Shown here: piece after piece, positions 1 to 6,520 of the stretch
Position numbering within the stretch: the stretch's first letter is position 1
Layout of the letters: each line of letters begins with the position of its first letter
NCBI GenBank assembly: GCA_045658645.1
Contig: JAZOVJ010000059.1
Coordinates: 1-13,243, forward strand
Reading direction: 5' to 3'
Length of the DNA stretch: 13,243 nucleotides
Source of the DNA: UBA1738 sp045658645
GTDB lineage: Bacteria > Bacillota > Clostridia > UBA1381
The notes under the pieces: generated by a model
Database searches by the model: none
Told to the model about the DNA's origin: nothing
What the model saw: the letters and a program-made list of their open reading frames with translations, nothing else
Position numbers and translations under genes: made by a program

Positions 1-6
1 TATAAT
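1..6 (+). promoter_or_regulatory. Possible -10 box for the first secreted-protein gene
   Basis: The window opens with TATAAT, a perfect -10 hexamer 33 bases before the start codon of the 525-residue secreted protein. This would put the transcript start near base 13 and leave a short leader carrying the Shine-Dalgarno TAGGAGGG (25-31). The -35 element would lie outside the window, so the call rests on one hexamer in AT-rich DNA and is tentative. Confidence 0.35.
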
Positions 7-39
7 TATGTTAACAATCATTTTAGGAGGGCGACATCT

Positions 40-1617
40 ATGAAAAAAATTATATCAACACTTATCTTACTAATCGTTGCTGTGGGATTAATAACATCAG
101 TAAGTGCTGCGGCTACAAATTGTATCTTTGACATTACTGATCTTGTTACATATTCGGATAGTGAAGGTTATTACGTTTCCGCTGATATAGAGAATCTTAC
201 ATCAAAAGATGATACAGGTATTCTTGTCGTTGCATCATATTCTCCAGACGGTAAGTTTTTAAACCATTTTTATACAGATATTTCCATAAACGCAAATGAC
301 AGCAAAAACTATTCCGTGAAAGTTGACTCATTATCCGCCGGTTATCAAAAAGCATTTGTTCTGGACAGTTGGGGAACTCTTTCTCCGCTGGCTAAAGCCC
401 GTGAATTGAGCGTTCCAACAAAGTACGCCATTGTTCTTAAGACTGATATAGACGAAGGTGAAGTAAAACTTCTTCTTTCAGACGGAACATCAAAGACATA
501 TGAACTTGACAATAATGTTGATATAAACATTGCCGATTTTGATATCCCTTCTGATACCGCAATCGAAGATAGAATAGTAACCTACACGGTTGAGAATTCA
601 AACGGAAAGCTTTCCCATCTCGAGTTTGTTACAGGGCTTATCGTTGAAAAGTGTGAATATCGTAAAAGAATAGATAAGCTTGGTGTATGTCCAATTGCCG
701 ATTCAACACCTATGATCGATGCTACAAAGGCTAAAGGTGACGCCTCAAGTTATTCCTTTAGTTATACATCTTTTTATAATGACACATTCATTGATGGTGG
801 AACTTATAACGCCATTGTAATAAGGAATGCCCACTATGCAGATTTTGTTGTTATCACAGACATTATATCAATATTTAATGATTCTTTAAGGTTCGCAGTT
901 GTTAAAGAAAGTGCAATTGGCCACATCCTTGATAGTGACACATGTGACCTAGTTAAGGTTCTTTATGAAGGCGAAGAACAGGATATGCTGTTCCAAACCG
1001 GAAAAGCGGATAACCTTGCAGTTGGTGACGCATTCTTCTTTAAAACAGATGCGAACGGATTTGTAGAAAAAGCTTACAAAGTGTACAGCAAGCCAGTATT
1101 CGCATACGATAAGGAAACTTATGCTTATATTGAAAAGACAGCAAGTAAGTTCACGCATATCGACAGGATCTCCGGTGTTACAGATGATATGCTTCCTTCA
1201 AGCACAAGTGGCTGGTCATACAATATCTGGGATGAAGGCTATGACCTACAGCTTGCTCAGGGTGTTATAACAAAGGTTACAGACGATTACATTGAATTTG
1301 CAAGCTTGAAGCAGATTAAGGATAACAAGTTTGTTTGTACAGACGTTGACCTGATTGGAGAAGGTGACGGTGTTGTAACATACGCAATCGTTCCTGAAGC
1401 AGTTGCATACGTTTACCTATCACAGGATGACGCTGCAGATGACGAAGATAAGTTTATGGTAACAGACATTACAAATATTGAAGCTTCTGACTTCAGCAAC
1501 TTCCAAAACGAAGATGATAATAACTTTTACGAAAATATCGACTTCTCATATGCTAACGAAGCACTTGTTATGATTGTTGACGGCGAAATTGTTGCTATTT
1601 ACGCAATCGAGAAATAA
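40..1617 (+). CDS. Secreted protein of unknown function, 525 aa
   Basis: I do not recognise a named family. The start is supported by TAGGAGGG ending 8 bases before the ATG. Residues 1-25 form a signal peptide: MKK, a hydrophobic core, then VSAAA as the likely cleavage region. There is no lipobox, transmembrane anchor, LPXTG motif or SLH domain, so the mature protein is probably released or held non-covalently. Residues about 27-125 look like a beta-rich module ending in KAFVLDSWGTLSPLAKA, a pattern that I recall from other clostridial extracellular proteins. The rest seems to contain three loosely similar beta-rich segments (about 128-200, 268-350 and 405-525), each with short V/I-x-V strands around Gly turns such as LLSDGTSKTY and KTDANGFVEKAY. 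The tail is very acidic and aromatic (residues 463-505). It has its own terminators and faces away from any gene that would suggest a role. A structural or cell-surface function is inference. Confidence 0.85.
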   Translation: MKKIISTLILLIVAVGLITSVSAAATNCIFDITDLVTYSDSEGYYVSADIENLTSKDDTGILVVASYSPDGKFLNHFYTDISINANDSKNYSVKVDSLSAGYQKAFVLDSWGTLSPLAKARELSVPTKYAIVLKTDIDEGEVKLLLSDGTSKTYELDNNVDINIADFDIPSDTAIEDRIVTYTVENSNGKLSHLEFVTGLIVEKCEYRKRIDKLGVCPIADSTPMIDATKAKGDASSYSFSYTSFYNDTFIDGGTYNAIVIRNAHYADFVVITDIISIFNDSLRFAVVKESAIGHILDSDTCDLVKVLYEGEEQDMLFQTGKADNLAVGDAFFFKTDANGFVEKAYKVYSKPVFAYDKETYAYIEKTASKFTHIDRISGVTDDMLPSSTSGWSYNIWDEGYDLQLAQGVITKVTDDYIEFASLKQIKDNKFVCTDVDLIGEGDGVVTYAIVPEAVAYVYLSQDDAADDEDKFMVTDITNIEASDFSNFQNEDDNNFYENIDFSYANEALVMIVDGEIVAIYAIEK

Positions 1618-1626
1618 TTTCAAACT

Positions 1627-1657
1627 AAAGAGTTGAACAAAAGTTCAACTCTTTTTT
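1627..1657 (+). terminator. Intrinsic terminator after the 525-aa secreted protein
   Basis: A perfect 12-bp stem (1627-1638 with 1643-1654) encloses an AAAA loop, and the descending arm runs into a U-tract ending at 1657. It begins 10 bases after the stop codon. The A-tract on the 5' side mirrors the U-tract, so it could also work on the opposite strand. Confidence 0.93.
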
Positions 1658-1671
1658 ACTTTTAAATCCCC

Positions 1672-1706
1672 AATCCGTCACTTTTTATAAGTGGCGGATT
1701 TTTGCT
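1672..1706 (+). terminator. Second, tandem terminator-like hairpin
   Basis: AATCCGTCAC (1672-1681) pairs with GTGGCGGATT (1691-1700) with a single G-U wobble, followed by a TTTTT run. It lies 15 bases downstream of the first terminator and before the typA promoter. It probably acts as a backup terminator insulating typA from the upstream gene. Confidence 0.75.
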
Positions 1707-1731
1707 TTTGATTTTTTTGTCACAATTCCTA

Positions 1732-1760
1732 TTGTATAAATCATCAAAATATGATAAAAT
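1732..1760 (+). promoter_or_regulatory. Probable promoter of the typA-yhbY-nadD/yqeK operon
   Basis: TTGTAT (1732-1737) and TAAAAT (1755-1760) are separated by exactly 17 bases, the sigma-A spacing. The -10 hexamer is the same one used by the stronger promoter at 5110-5138. Two further TATAAT hexamers at 1768-1773 and 1775-1780 are alternative -10 boxes without a convincing -35. Any of these places the transcript start downstream of the ATG at 1751, so that ATG cannot begin typA. Confidence 0.55.
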
Positions 1761-1791
1761 TAAACAGTATAATATATAATGTAGGAATTTT

Positions 1792-1797
1792 GGGGGA
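1792..1797 (+). promoter_or_regulatory. Ribosome binding site that fixes the typA start
   Basis: GGGGGA lies 7 bases before GTG 1805. It supports this GTG rather than the upstream in-frame ATG at 1751, which has no Shine-Dalgarno and sits inside the promoter. Confidence 0.6.
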
Positions 1798-1804
1798 TTT
1801 TACA

Positions 1805-3628
1805 GTGACAAAACGTGAAAACATAAGAAATATCGCAATAATTGCCCACGTTGACCACGGCAAGACAACACTTGTTGATGCAATGCTTCGCCAGAGCGGA
1901 ATTTTCCGTGAAAACGAGCAGATTGCAGAACGTGTTATGGACTCCAACGACTTGGAGCGTGAACGTGGAATTACAATTTTGGCAAAAAACACATCACTTA
2001 TGTATAAGGATATAAAAATCAACATAATAGACACACCGGGTCATGCTGATTTCGGTGGCGAAGTTGAGCGAGGTCTTGAAATGGCGGACGGCGTTCTTTT
2101 ATTGGTTGATGCTTTTGAGGGATGTATGCCTCAAACCCGTTTCGTTTTATCAAAAGCGCTTGCTCTTGACTTAAAGCCGATTATCGTGGTTAATAAGGTT
2201 GACCGCCCGAATGCAAGACCTTATGAGGTTGTTGACGAGGTTCTTGACCTGTTCATCGACCTTGGCGCAACAGAAGAGCAGATTGACACTCCTGTTATCT
2301 TCGCATCAGGACGTGACGGCTGGGCAACAGCAGAATACAATCCTGAACAACCGAACACAGATCTTCGTGACCTGTTCGAACTAATTGCAACAGCAATTCC
2401 ATGCCCTGACTGTGATGATGACGGTCCTTTCCAGATGCTTGTTTCAAACATCGACTATGACGAATACACAGGCAGAATTGCCGTTGGTAAAATTCAGCGA
2501 GGCAGCGTTAAAACGGGTATGCCTCTTGTTCTTTTAAAATCAGGCGACAAAAAGGTGTCTGGTCGTGCCGTTAAGCTTTTCACATTTGACGGTCTTAAAA
2601 AGGAAACCGTGGATGTTGCGTCCGCAGGAGATATGGTCGCAATTTCAGGTATTACCGACATCAATATCGGTGATACCCTGTGCGATATTTCAGCTCCCGA
2701 ACCGCTACCGTTCACAAAGATTGACGAGCCGGTTTTGTCAATGACATTCAGTGTTAATGATTCACCTTTTGCAGGTCGTGACGGTAAATTCGTAACATCA
2801 CGCCATCTTCGTGACAGACTTTTCCGTGAGCTTGACTCTAACATAAGTCTTCGCGTTTCAGAAACCGATACAACCGAAGCCTTTGTTGTATCAGGGCGTG
2901 GCGAACTTCACCTTTCTGTCCTTATTGAAAATATGCGCCGTGAGGGTTACGAGTTCCAGGTTTCAAACCCTGTTGTTATCTACAAAGAAATTGACGGCGT
3001 GAAATGTGAGCCTATTGAACGCCTTACTGTAGATATCCCTGAGGAGTTTACAGGCACAATTATGGACGGTATTATTGCGCGCCGTGGCGAAATGGTGAAT
3101 ATGATGCCTGCCGCACAAGGCTATACACGTCTTGAATTCTTAATTCCGTCACGAGGTCTTATCGGATACCGAAGCGAAATGCTTACTGCTACACGCGGAA
3201 CAGGAATTATCAACAGTATTTTAGAGGGTTACGAGCCATACAAGGGCGATATCACACCAAGAACACGAGGCACACTTATTGCTTGGGAAAACGGCACAAG
3301 CATCACATACGGATTATTTAATGCCCAAGAACGAGGAACACTTTTCATCGGTGCCGGTGTTGAAGTTTATGAGGGTATGATTGTCGGCGAATGCTCACGT
3401 CTTGAGGATATAACCGTTAACGTCTGCAAGAGAAAGCACGCCACAAACACCCGTGCATCAGGCTCTGACGATGCCTTAAAGCTTGTTCCGCCAAAGGATT
3501 TATCTTTGGAGCAGTGCCTTGATTTCATCGCAGATGACGAGCTTTTGGAGGTTACCCCAAATCACTTGAGAATGAGAAAACGTATATTAAAAACTGACCT
3601 TCGCGCCAAAGCAAAAGCAAGGTCATAA
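1805..3628 (+). CDS. typA: Ribosome-associated translational GTPase TypA/BipA
   Basis: TypA (BipA) is an EF-G-like cytosolic GTPase that binds the 70S ribosome and helps 50S assembly and stress adaptation. I start it at GTG 1805, giving 607 residues, the usual family length. The protein then opens MTKRENIRNIAIIAHVDHGK, as other TypA proteins do. An upstream ATG (1751) would add 18 unrelated residues and lies in the promoter. GTPase motifs are AHVDHGKT (14-21), the switch I RGITI (54-58), DTPGH (76-80) and NKVD (130-133). EF-G-like domains follow, including PSRGLIGYRSEMLT in the region typical of TypA. The C-terminal TypA-specific domain is complete and ends in a basic tail. It is the first gene of an operon, with yhbY starting 14 bases after its stop. 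Pairing a ribosome GTPase with the ribosome-assembly protein YhbY makes functional sense. Confidence 0.97.
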   Translation: MTKRENIRNIAIIAHVDHGKTTLVDAMLRQSGIFRENEQIAERVMDSNDLERERGITILAKNTSLMYKDIKINIIDTPGHADFGGEVERGLEMADGVLLLVDAFEGCMPQTRFVLSKALALDLKPIIVVNKVDRPNARPYEVVDEVLDLFIDLGATEEQIDTPVIFASGRDGWATAEYNPEQPNTDLRDLFELIATAIPCPDCDDDGPFQMLVSNIDYDEYTGRIAVGKIQRGSVKTGMPLVLLKSGDKKVSGRAVKLFTFDGLKKETVDVASAGDMVAISGITDINIGDTLCDISAPEPLPFTKIDEPVLSMTFSVNDSPFAGRDGKFVTSRHLRDRLFRELDSNISLRVSETDTTEAFVVSGRGELHLSVLIENMRREGYEFQVSNPVVIYKEIDGVKCEPIERLTVDIPEEFTGTIMDGIIARRGEMVNMMPAAQGYTRLEFLIPSRGLIGYRSEMLTATRGTGIINSILEGYEPYKGDITPRTRGTLIAWENGTSITYGLFNAQERGTLFIGAGVEVYEGMIVGECSRLEDITVNVCKRKHATNTRASGSDDALKLVPPKDLSLEQCLDFIADDELLEVTPNHLRMRKRILKTDLRAKAKARS

Positions 3629-3642
3629 AATGGAGAGAATAT

Positions 3643-3945
3643 ATGATAACGAGTAAACAACGTGCATTTTTAAGAAAAGAAGCACACGGAATTCAGCCGA
3701 TTTTCCAGATAGGAAAGGACGGCATAACAGACGAGCTTTTGCGTGGTCTTGCGCAGGCGTTAGAGGCACGTGAGCTTATAAAGGTACACATTCTCGAAAC
3801 CGCACTTTTAGACACAAAGCCGACCTGTAACGAGGTGGCAGAAGCTTTAAAAGCAGAGCCTGTTCAGGCTATCGGTTCAAAGTTTGTGCTTTATAAGCAA
3901 GCCAAAAATATCAAAAACAGAAAGATTGAGCTACCAAAAAAATGA
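3643..3945 (+). CDS. yhbY: CRM-domain RNA-binding protein YhbY/YqeI
   Basis: This 100-residue protein is a single CRM domain, an RNA-binding fold that associates with pre-50S ribosomal particles. Evidence is the family opening MITSKQRAFLRKEAHGIQPI, followed by FQIGKDGIT, and the late glycine motif IGSKFVLYK (about 77-85) expected of the RNA-contacting loop, then a basic tail. The family is normally about 95-105 residues, so it is complete. GGAGAG lies 5 bases before the ATG. Its stop codon overlaps the start of the next gene (ATGA at 3942-3945), indicating translational coupling to nadD. The yhbY-nadD-yqeK order is the one known from Bacillus (yqeI-nadD-yqeK). Confidence 0.95.
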   Translation: MITSKQRAFLRKEAHGIQPIFQIGKDGITDELLRGLAQALEARELIKVHILETALLDTKPTCNEVAEALKAEPVQAIGSKFVLYKQAKNIKNRKIELPKK

Positions 3946-5057
3946 GTAAAATCGGTATAATGGGCGGTACTTTTGACCCCATTCATTTTGGACATCTTAA
4001 AATAGCAGCTGCTGCAAAATCAGAATATCACCTTGACAAGGTGATATTTTTGACAAGCGGAAATCCGCCTCATAAAAAGGATAAGCATATCCTTGACGCC
4101 AAAATCCGTCATATTATGGTGAAGCGTGCCATAGACGGCATTGACGGTTTTTTTGCATCTGATTACGAGGTTAACCGCAAAGAGTATTCCTATTCGGTTA
4201 ATACCCTTAAATATTTTCACGAAACTATGCCTGATGATGAGATTTTTTTCATTATCGGCGGAGATTCTCTGCGTGATTTCCATAAATGGTACAAGCCTGA
4301 CGAAATTTTGAAGCTCTGCACGCTCTTGGTTTATGACAGAACCGGCGGTGAACACACTTCCGATTTTTCAAAGCCTGTTTTGGGCGCAAAGATTGACATT
4401 TCCTCAACAAAAATACGTGAAATGCTTAATGCAGGTGAAGATGTTTCAGCATTTGTTCCCACTGCTGTTTTAGAATTTATTAAAAGAAACAATATTTATG
4501 GGAAGAAAGCGGATATGAAAGAGCACCTGAAGAGTCTTTTGACTCCTGAAAGATACCAGCACAGCCTTGGTGTTATGGAAACAGCGGTAGAGCTTGCAAA
4601 AATTTATGGTGCTGATACAGAAAAAGCACGAATTGCGGGGCTTTTGCACGATAATGCAAAAAATCTTGACAATATTTATGAGCGGGCATCCGATTTGGAG
4701 GCAGAGCTTGACGAATTTGAGTTAAAATCGCCGCCTCTTATCCATGCAAAGCTTGGTGCAGAAACTGCAAAATGCGAGTTCGGTATCACCGACCCCGAAA
4801 TCCTTGATGCTATAAAATGGCATACCATCGGCAGACCAAATATGACGCTTCTGGAAAAAATTATTTTTGTTGCAGACCTTACGGAACCGGGAAGAGATTT
4901 CCCCGATGCAAAAGCATTGCGTGACCTTTCCCGAAAAAACCTTGACCTTGCTGTTGCAGAGTGCATAAAGTCCACCATAGAAGTGAATAAAAAACGAGGA
5001 AATTTAATTCATCCCAATGCATTTTCTTTGCTTGAAGAGCTGGGAGAAATACGGTAA
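3942..5057 (+). CDS. nadD: Fused nicotinate-nucleotide adenylyltransferase and YqeK HD-domain hydrolase
   Basis: One 371-residue reading frame carries two enzymes. Residues 1 to about 188 are NadD, which joins nicotinate mononucleotide and ATP to make deamido-NAD in NAD synthesis. The nucleotidyltransferase signature GGTFDPIHFGH is at 8-18 and ISSTKIR at 153-159. Residues about 192-371 are YqeK, an HD-domain metal hydrolase that splits Ap4A symmetrically. Its metal ligands are visible as H207 in RYQHSLG, HD at 236-237 in GLLHDNAK, H268, H294 in KWHTIG, and D312 in FVADLTEP. In Bacillus these are two adjacent genes. Fused forms are, as I recall, known in some other Firmicutes and mollicutes. 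Met192 at the junction (base 4515) has GGAAG 9 bases upstream, so separate translation of YqeK is possible. The gene overlaps yhbY by 4 bases. The rsfS gene that often follows yqeK is absent, and no terminator is evident after the stop. Confidence 0.95.
   Translation: MSKIGIMGGTFDPIHFGHLKIAAAAKSEYHLDKVIFLTSGNPPHKKDKHILDAKIRHIMVKRAIDGIDGFFASDYEVNRKEYSYSVNTLKYFHETMPDDEIFFIIGGDSLRDFHKWYKPDEILKLCTLLVYDRTGGEHTSDFSKPVLGAKIDISSTKIREMLNAGEDVSAFVPTAVLEFIKRNNIYGKKADMKEHLKSLLTPERYQHSLGVMETAVELAKIYGADTEKARIAGLLHDNAKNLDNIYERASDLEAELDEFELKSPPLIHAKLGAETAKCEFGITDPEILDAIKWHTIGRPNMTLLEKIIFVADLTEPGRDFPDAKALRDLSRKNLDLAVAECIKSTIEVNKKRGNLIHPNAFSLLEELGEIR
4024..4051 (+). promoter_or_regulatory. Terminator-like hairpin inside the 5' part of nadD
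   Basis: A perfect 11-bp inverted repeat (4024-4034 with 4038-4048) has a 3-base loop GAC and leads into a T5 run (4047-4051). It lies 82 bases inside nadD-yqeK and encodes roughly residues 28-36. It has the geometry of an intrinsic terminator or attenuator, but its GC content is low and the region codes a conserved stretch of NadD, so function is unproven. Confidence 0.4.
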
Positions 5058-5109
5058 AATACCAAGAAAATTTTATTACAAAAACATTTAGAAAAAGATA
5101 AATAAATGC

Positions 5110-5138
5110 TTGACAGTATGGGTTTTTTGTGATAAAAT
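5110..5138 (+). promoter_or_regulatory. Near-consensus sigma-A promoter of the secreted-protein/peptide cassette
   Basis: A perfect TTGACA (5110-5115) is followed by 17 bases and TAAAAT (5133-5138). This is the strongest promoter match in the window. It puts the transcript start near 5145, about 33 bases before the first candidate ATG. The 120-base gap after nadD-yqeK holds no terminator hairpin, so some read-through from the typA operon is also possible. Confidence 0.85.
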
Positions 5139-5177
5139 GGATACGTTAATAATGTTTACTATGTATAGGACTATAAA

Positions 5178-6206
5178 ATGAAAGGAAGTTTTATAAAAAT
5201 GAAAAAGTTAATAGCTTTATTGATAGCTGTTTCTTCTTTGACAATTTCAACAAGTGCGCTTGCTGATAATTATGATTCTTTTGACCTACGTGCTATAGGA
5301 ACAGGCGTAAATTCCGAACATAAGGGCGTAAGCAGAAACTATGCCACCGACGGCACTGACACAAATGGTAATTCGAATTATAGTTCACCTATATTCCGTG
5401 TAAAAGACGGTAGTAGCGATTCTATTGGTCTTTTGCCTACATACAGAGCAGGTGACGTGCTTACTTTTGCTATTGTTCCTAAATCAGGTAATACTCCTGT
5501 GCAGATTAATGCCGGTGACGTGCTTACATTCATCTGTTCAAAACAGGATGGAGAAGACTACGATAACGACACTGTGCAGTATATTGATCAGGTTACATTG
5601 TCACCTGCAGCCAACGGCACAAAAACTATCTATTACACATTTAAATTACGCGAACAACTTCCAGATGGAAGATATAAGTTAGAAATTAAGCTTGGTAACG
5701 TTGAAAAGAAGATAACATTTTCATTCCTGATTGGTACACCAAGCGCAGAACTTCTGTATGTTAATAATATTGCAGATGGTCAAACACCAACTAAAGCGGA
5801 TAAATACCACTTTGAGTATGGCAAGGCTTACTGTTTCGGCAAGGCTGTTGTGACAGGTGGTGCTAACTTCACTCAGACAGGTGCGGAAATAGGTTTCATT
5901 TTTGATACAGATGGTACAGAGGGTTTTGACCCTGAAACCGATATGAAGAAAACTATTGGTGTGGTTAGAAAAGATGCTTCTGGCGCCGTGGCACAAGACG
6001 GCAGAAACATTGATCAGACATTTGACCAGGTTCTTCAGACAAACAAGGATCATAACACAAAGTATAACGAGATTCTTGGTGAAGCCCAGTATTTCTTTAG
6101 AACCGTAATCGAAGGCGTTTATGATAATACTGTTGAATTAACTGCTGAAAAACGTGCAGAACTTCTAAGCCAATTGCCTGATGTGAAAATGTATATAAAT
6201 AAATAA
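5178..6206 (+). CDS. Secreted protein of unknown function, 342 aa
   Basis: I do not recognise this protein. It has a clear signal peptide with probable cleavage after TSALA. Two starts are possible. ATG 5178 has AGGA 7 bases upstream, while ATG 5199 gives a more typical signal peptide (MKKLIALLIAVSS) but its AAGGAAG is 10 bases away. I keep 5178. The mature part (about 312 residues) has no anchor, catalytic motif or metal site that I can name. Residues about 90-185 look like an Ig-like beta sandwich, with AGDVLTF occurring twice 21 residues apart and LPDGRYKLEIKLG late in the module. Residues about 185-340 form a second beta-rich module (TGAEIGFIFDTDGTEGFDPE, then AQYFFRTVIEGVYDN). The protein is rich in Asp, Asn, Gly and Thr, as extracellular proteins often are. 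The 69-aa peptide gene follows after 19 bases on the same transcript. A surface or extracellular binding role is inference. Confidence 0.87.
   Translation: MKGSFIKMKKLIALLIAVSSLTISTSALADNYDSFDLRAIGTGVNSEHKGVSRNYATDGTDTNGNSNYSSPIFRVKDGSSDSIGLLPTYRAGDVLTFAIVPKSGNTPVQINAGDVLTFICSKQDGEDYDNDTVQYIDQVTLSPAANGTKTIYYTFKLREQLPDGRYKLEIKLGNVEKKITFSFLIGTPSAELLYVNNIADGQTPTKADKYHFEYGKAYCFGKAVVTGGANFTQTGAEIGFIFDTDGTEGFDPETDMKKTIGVVRKDASGAVAQDGRNIDQTFDQVLQTNKDHNTKYNEILGEAQYFFRTVIEGVYDNTVELTAEKRAELLSQLPDVKMYINK
5451..5527 (+). repeat. Short direct repeat inside the 342-aa secreted protein gene
   Basis: GGTGACGTGCTTAC occurs exactly at 5451-5464 and again at 5514-5527, 63 bases (21 codons) apart and in the same frame. 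Both copies encode the AGDVLTF peptide. The sequence between the copies is not otherwise repeated, so this is either a relic of a partial tandem duplication or a repeated beta-strand motif. Confidence 0.6.
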
Positions 6207-6208
6207 TT

Positions 6209-6216
6209 AAGGAGGT
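6209..6216 (+). promoter_or_regulatory. Near-perfect Shine-Dalgarno of the small-peptide gene
   Basis: AAGGAGGT matches the anti-Shine-Dalgarno over eight bases and lies 9 bases before the ATG at 6226. It is much stronger than the site in front of the upstream secreted-protein gene, which suggests that the peptide is made at a higher level from the shared transcript. Confidence 0.85.
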
Positions 6217-6225
6217 AGATTTGAT

Positions 6226-6435
6226 ATGAAAAAGAATTATATAAAACCAAGCCTCCTTTCAGAAACATTTGTTACTGAAAACATTATGAACGGAGTTACT
6301 GCATTAAGTGCTATGAATTCATCACTTTGGTCAATTTCATCAGGACAATCGTTTCAGGGTATTCAGTTTAATTCTGCTCAAGGCGGTAATACAATACACA
6401 CAATTAATTTCTCAGAGTTTCAACCAAAAAATTAA
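6226..6435 (+). CDS. Small 69-aa peptide with leader-like N-terminus, unknown function
   Basis: I cannot assign a function. The gene is real on context: near-perfect Shine-Dalgarno, ATG start, and a strong terminator 10 bases after the stop. The protein opens MKKNYIKPSLLSETFVTENI, matching a pattern (MKK-x-Y-x-x-P followed by an acidic amphipathic stretch) that I recall in many small unannotated peptides of gut bacteria and in some ribosomally made peptide leaders. Residues about 23-69 are rich in Ser, Asn, Gln and Gly, with one Trp (W35) and no Cys. The lack of Cys argues against lanthipeptide or disulfide-type products. There is no hydrophobic signal sequence and no modification enzyme or exporter within the window. 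It shares a transcript with the 342-aa secreted protein. It could be a precursor peptide, a small regulator of its neighbour, or an unprocessed cytosolic protein. Confidence 0.8.
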   Translation: MKKNYIKPSLLSETFVTENIMNGVTALSAMNSSLWSISSGQSFQGIQFNSAQGGNTIHTINFSEFQPKN

Positions 6436-6445
6436 TTGTAATTTT

Positions 6446-6480
6446 AAAAGAGATGTTCAAAACATCTCTTTTTTATTTTA
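6446..6480 (+). terminator. Intrinsic terminator of the secreted-protein/peptide unit
   Basis: A 12-bp perfect stem (6446-6457 with 6461-6472) with a CAA loop is followed by TT-A-TTTTA. It begins 10 bases after the peptide gene's stop codon. Confidence 0.93.
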
Positions 6481-6490
6481 TTCTTGCAAC

Positions 6491-6520
6491 ACAAAAAGGT
6501 CATAGATTTCTATGACCTTT
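6491..6520 (-). terminator. Intrinsic terminator of hydF, overlapping its stop codon
   Basis: Read on the minus strand, an 11-bp perfect stem (6510-6520 with 6495-6505) and a 4-base loop end in a TTTTTGTGTT tract. The outermost bases of the stem belong to the TAA stop codon of hydF (6519-6521), so coding and termination signals overlap. It faces the terminator of the plus-strand unit. Confidence 0.88.

Noticed and set aside
1664..1800. AAATCCCC (1664-1671) complementary to the typA ribosome binding site GGGGATTT (1793-1800)
   Set aside because: The first element lies upstream of the likely promoter and within the terminator region, so it would be absent from the main typA transcript. The 8-base match is short enough to be chance in such sequence.
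1751..1804. N-terminal extension of TypA from ATG 1751
   Set aside because: The region overlaps the predicted -10 element, lacks a ribosome binding site and encodes residues not found in the family.
1618..1804. Possible riboswitch or small RNA in the longest intergenic region
   Set aside because: The region is accounted for by two terminator hairpins and a promoter. I see no conserved riboswitch core, T-box or other leader structure.
5058..5109. Possible terminator after nadD-yqeK
   Set aside because: The stretch is AT-rich with A and T runs, but I find no stable inverted repeat.
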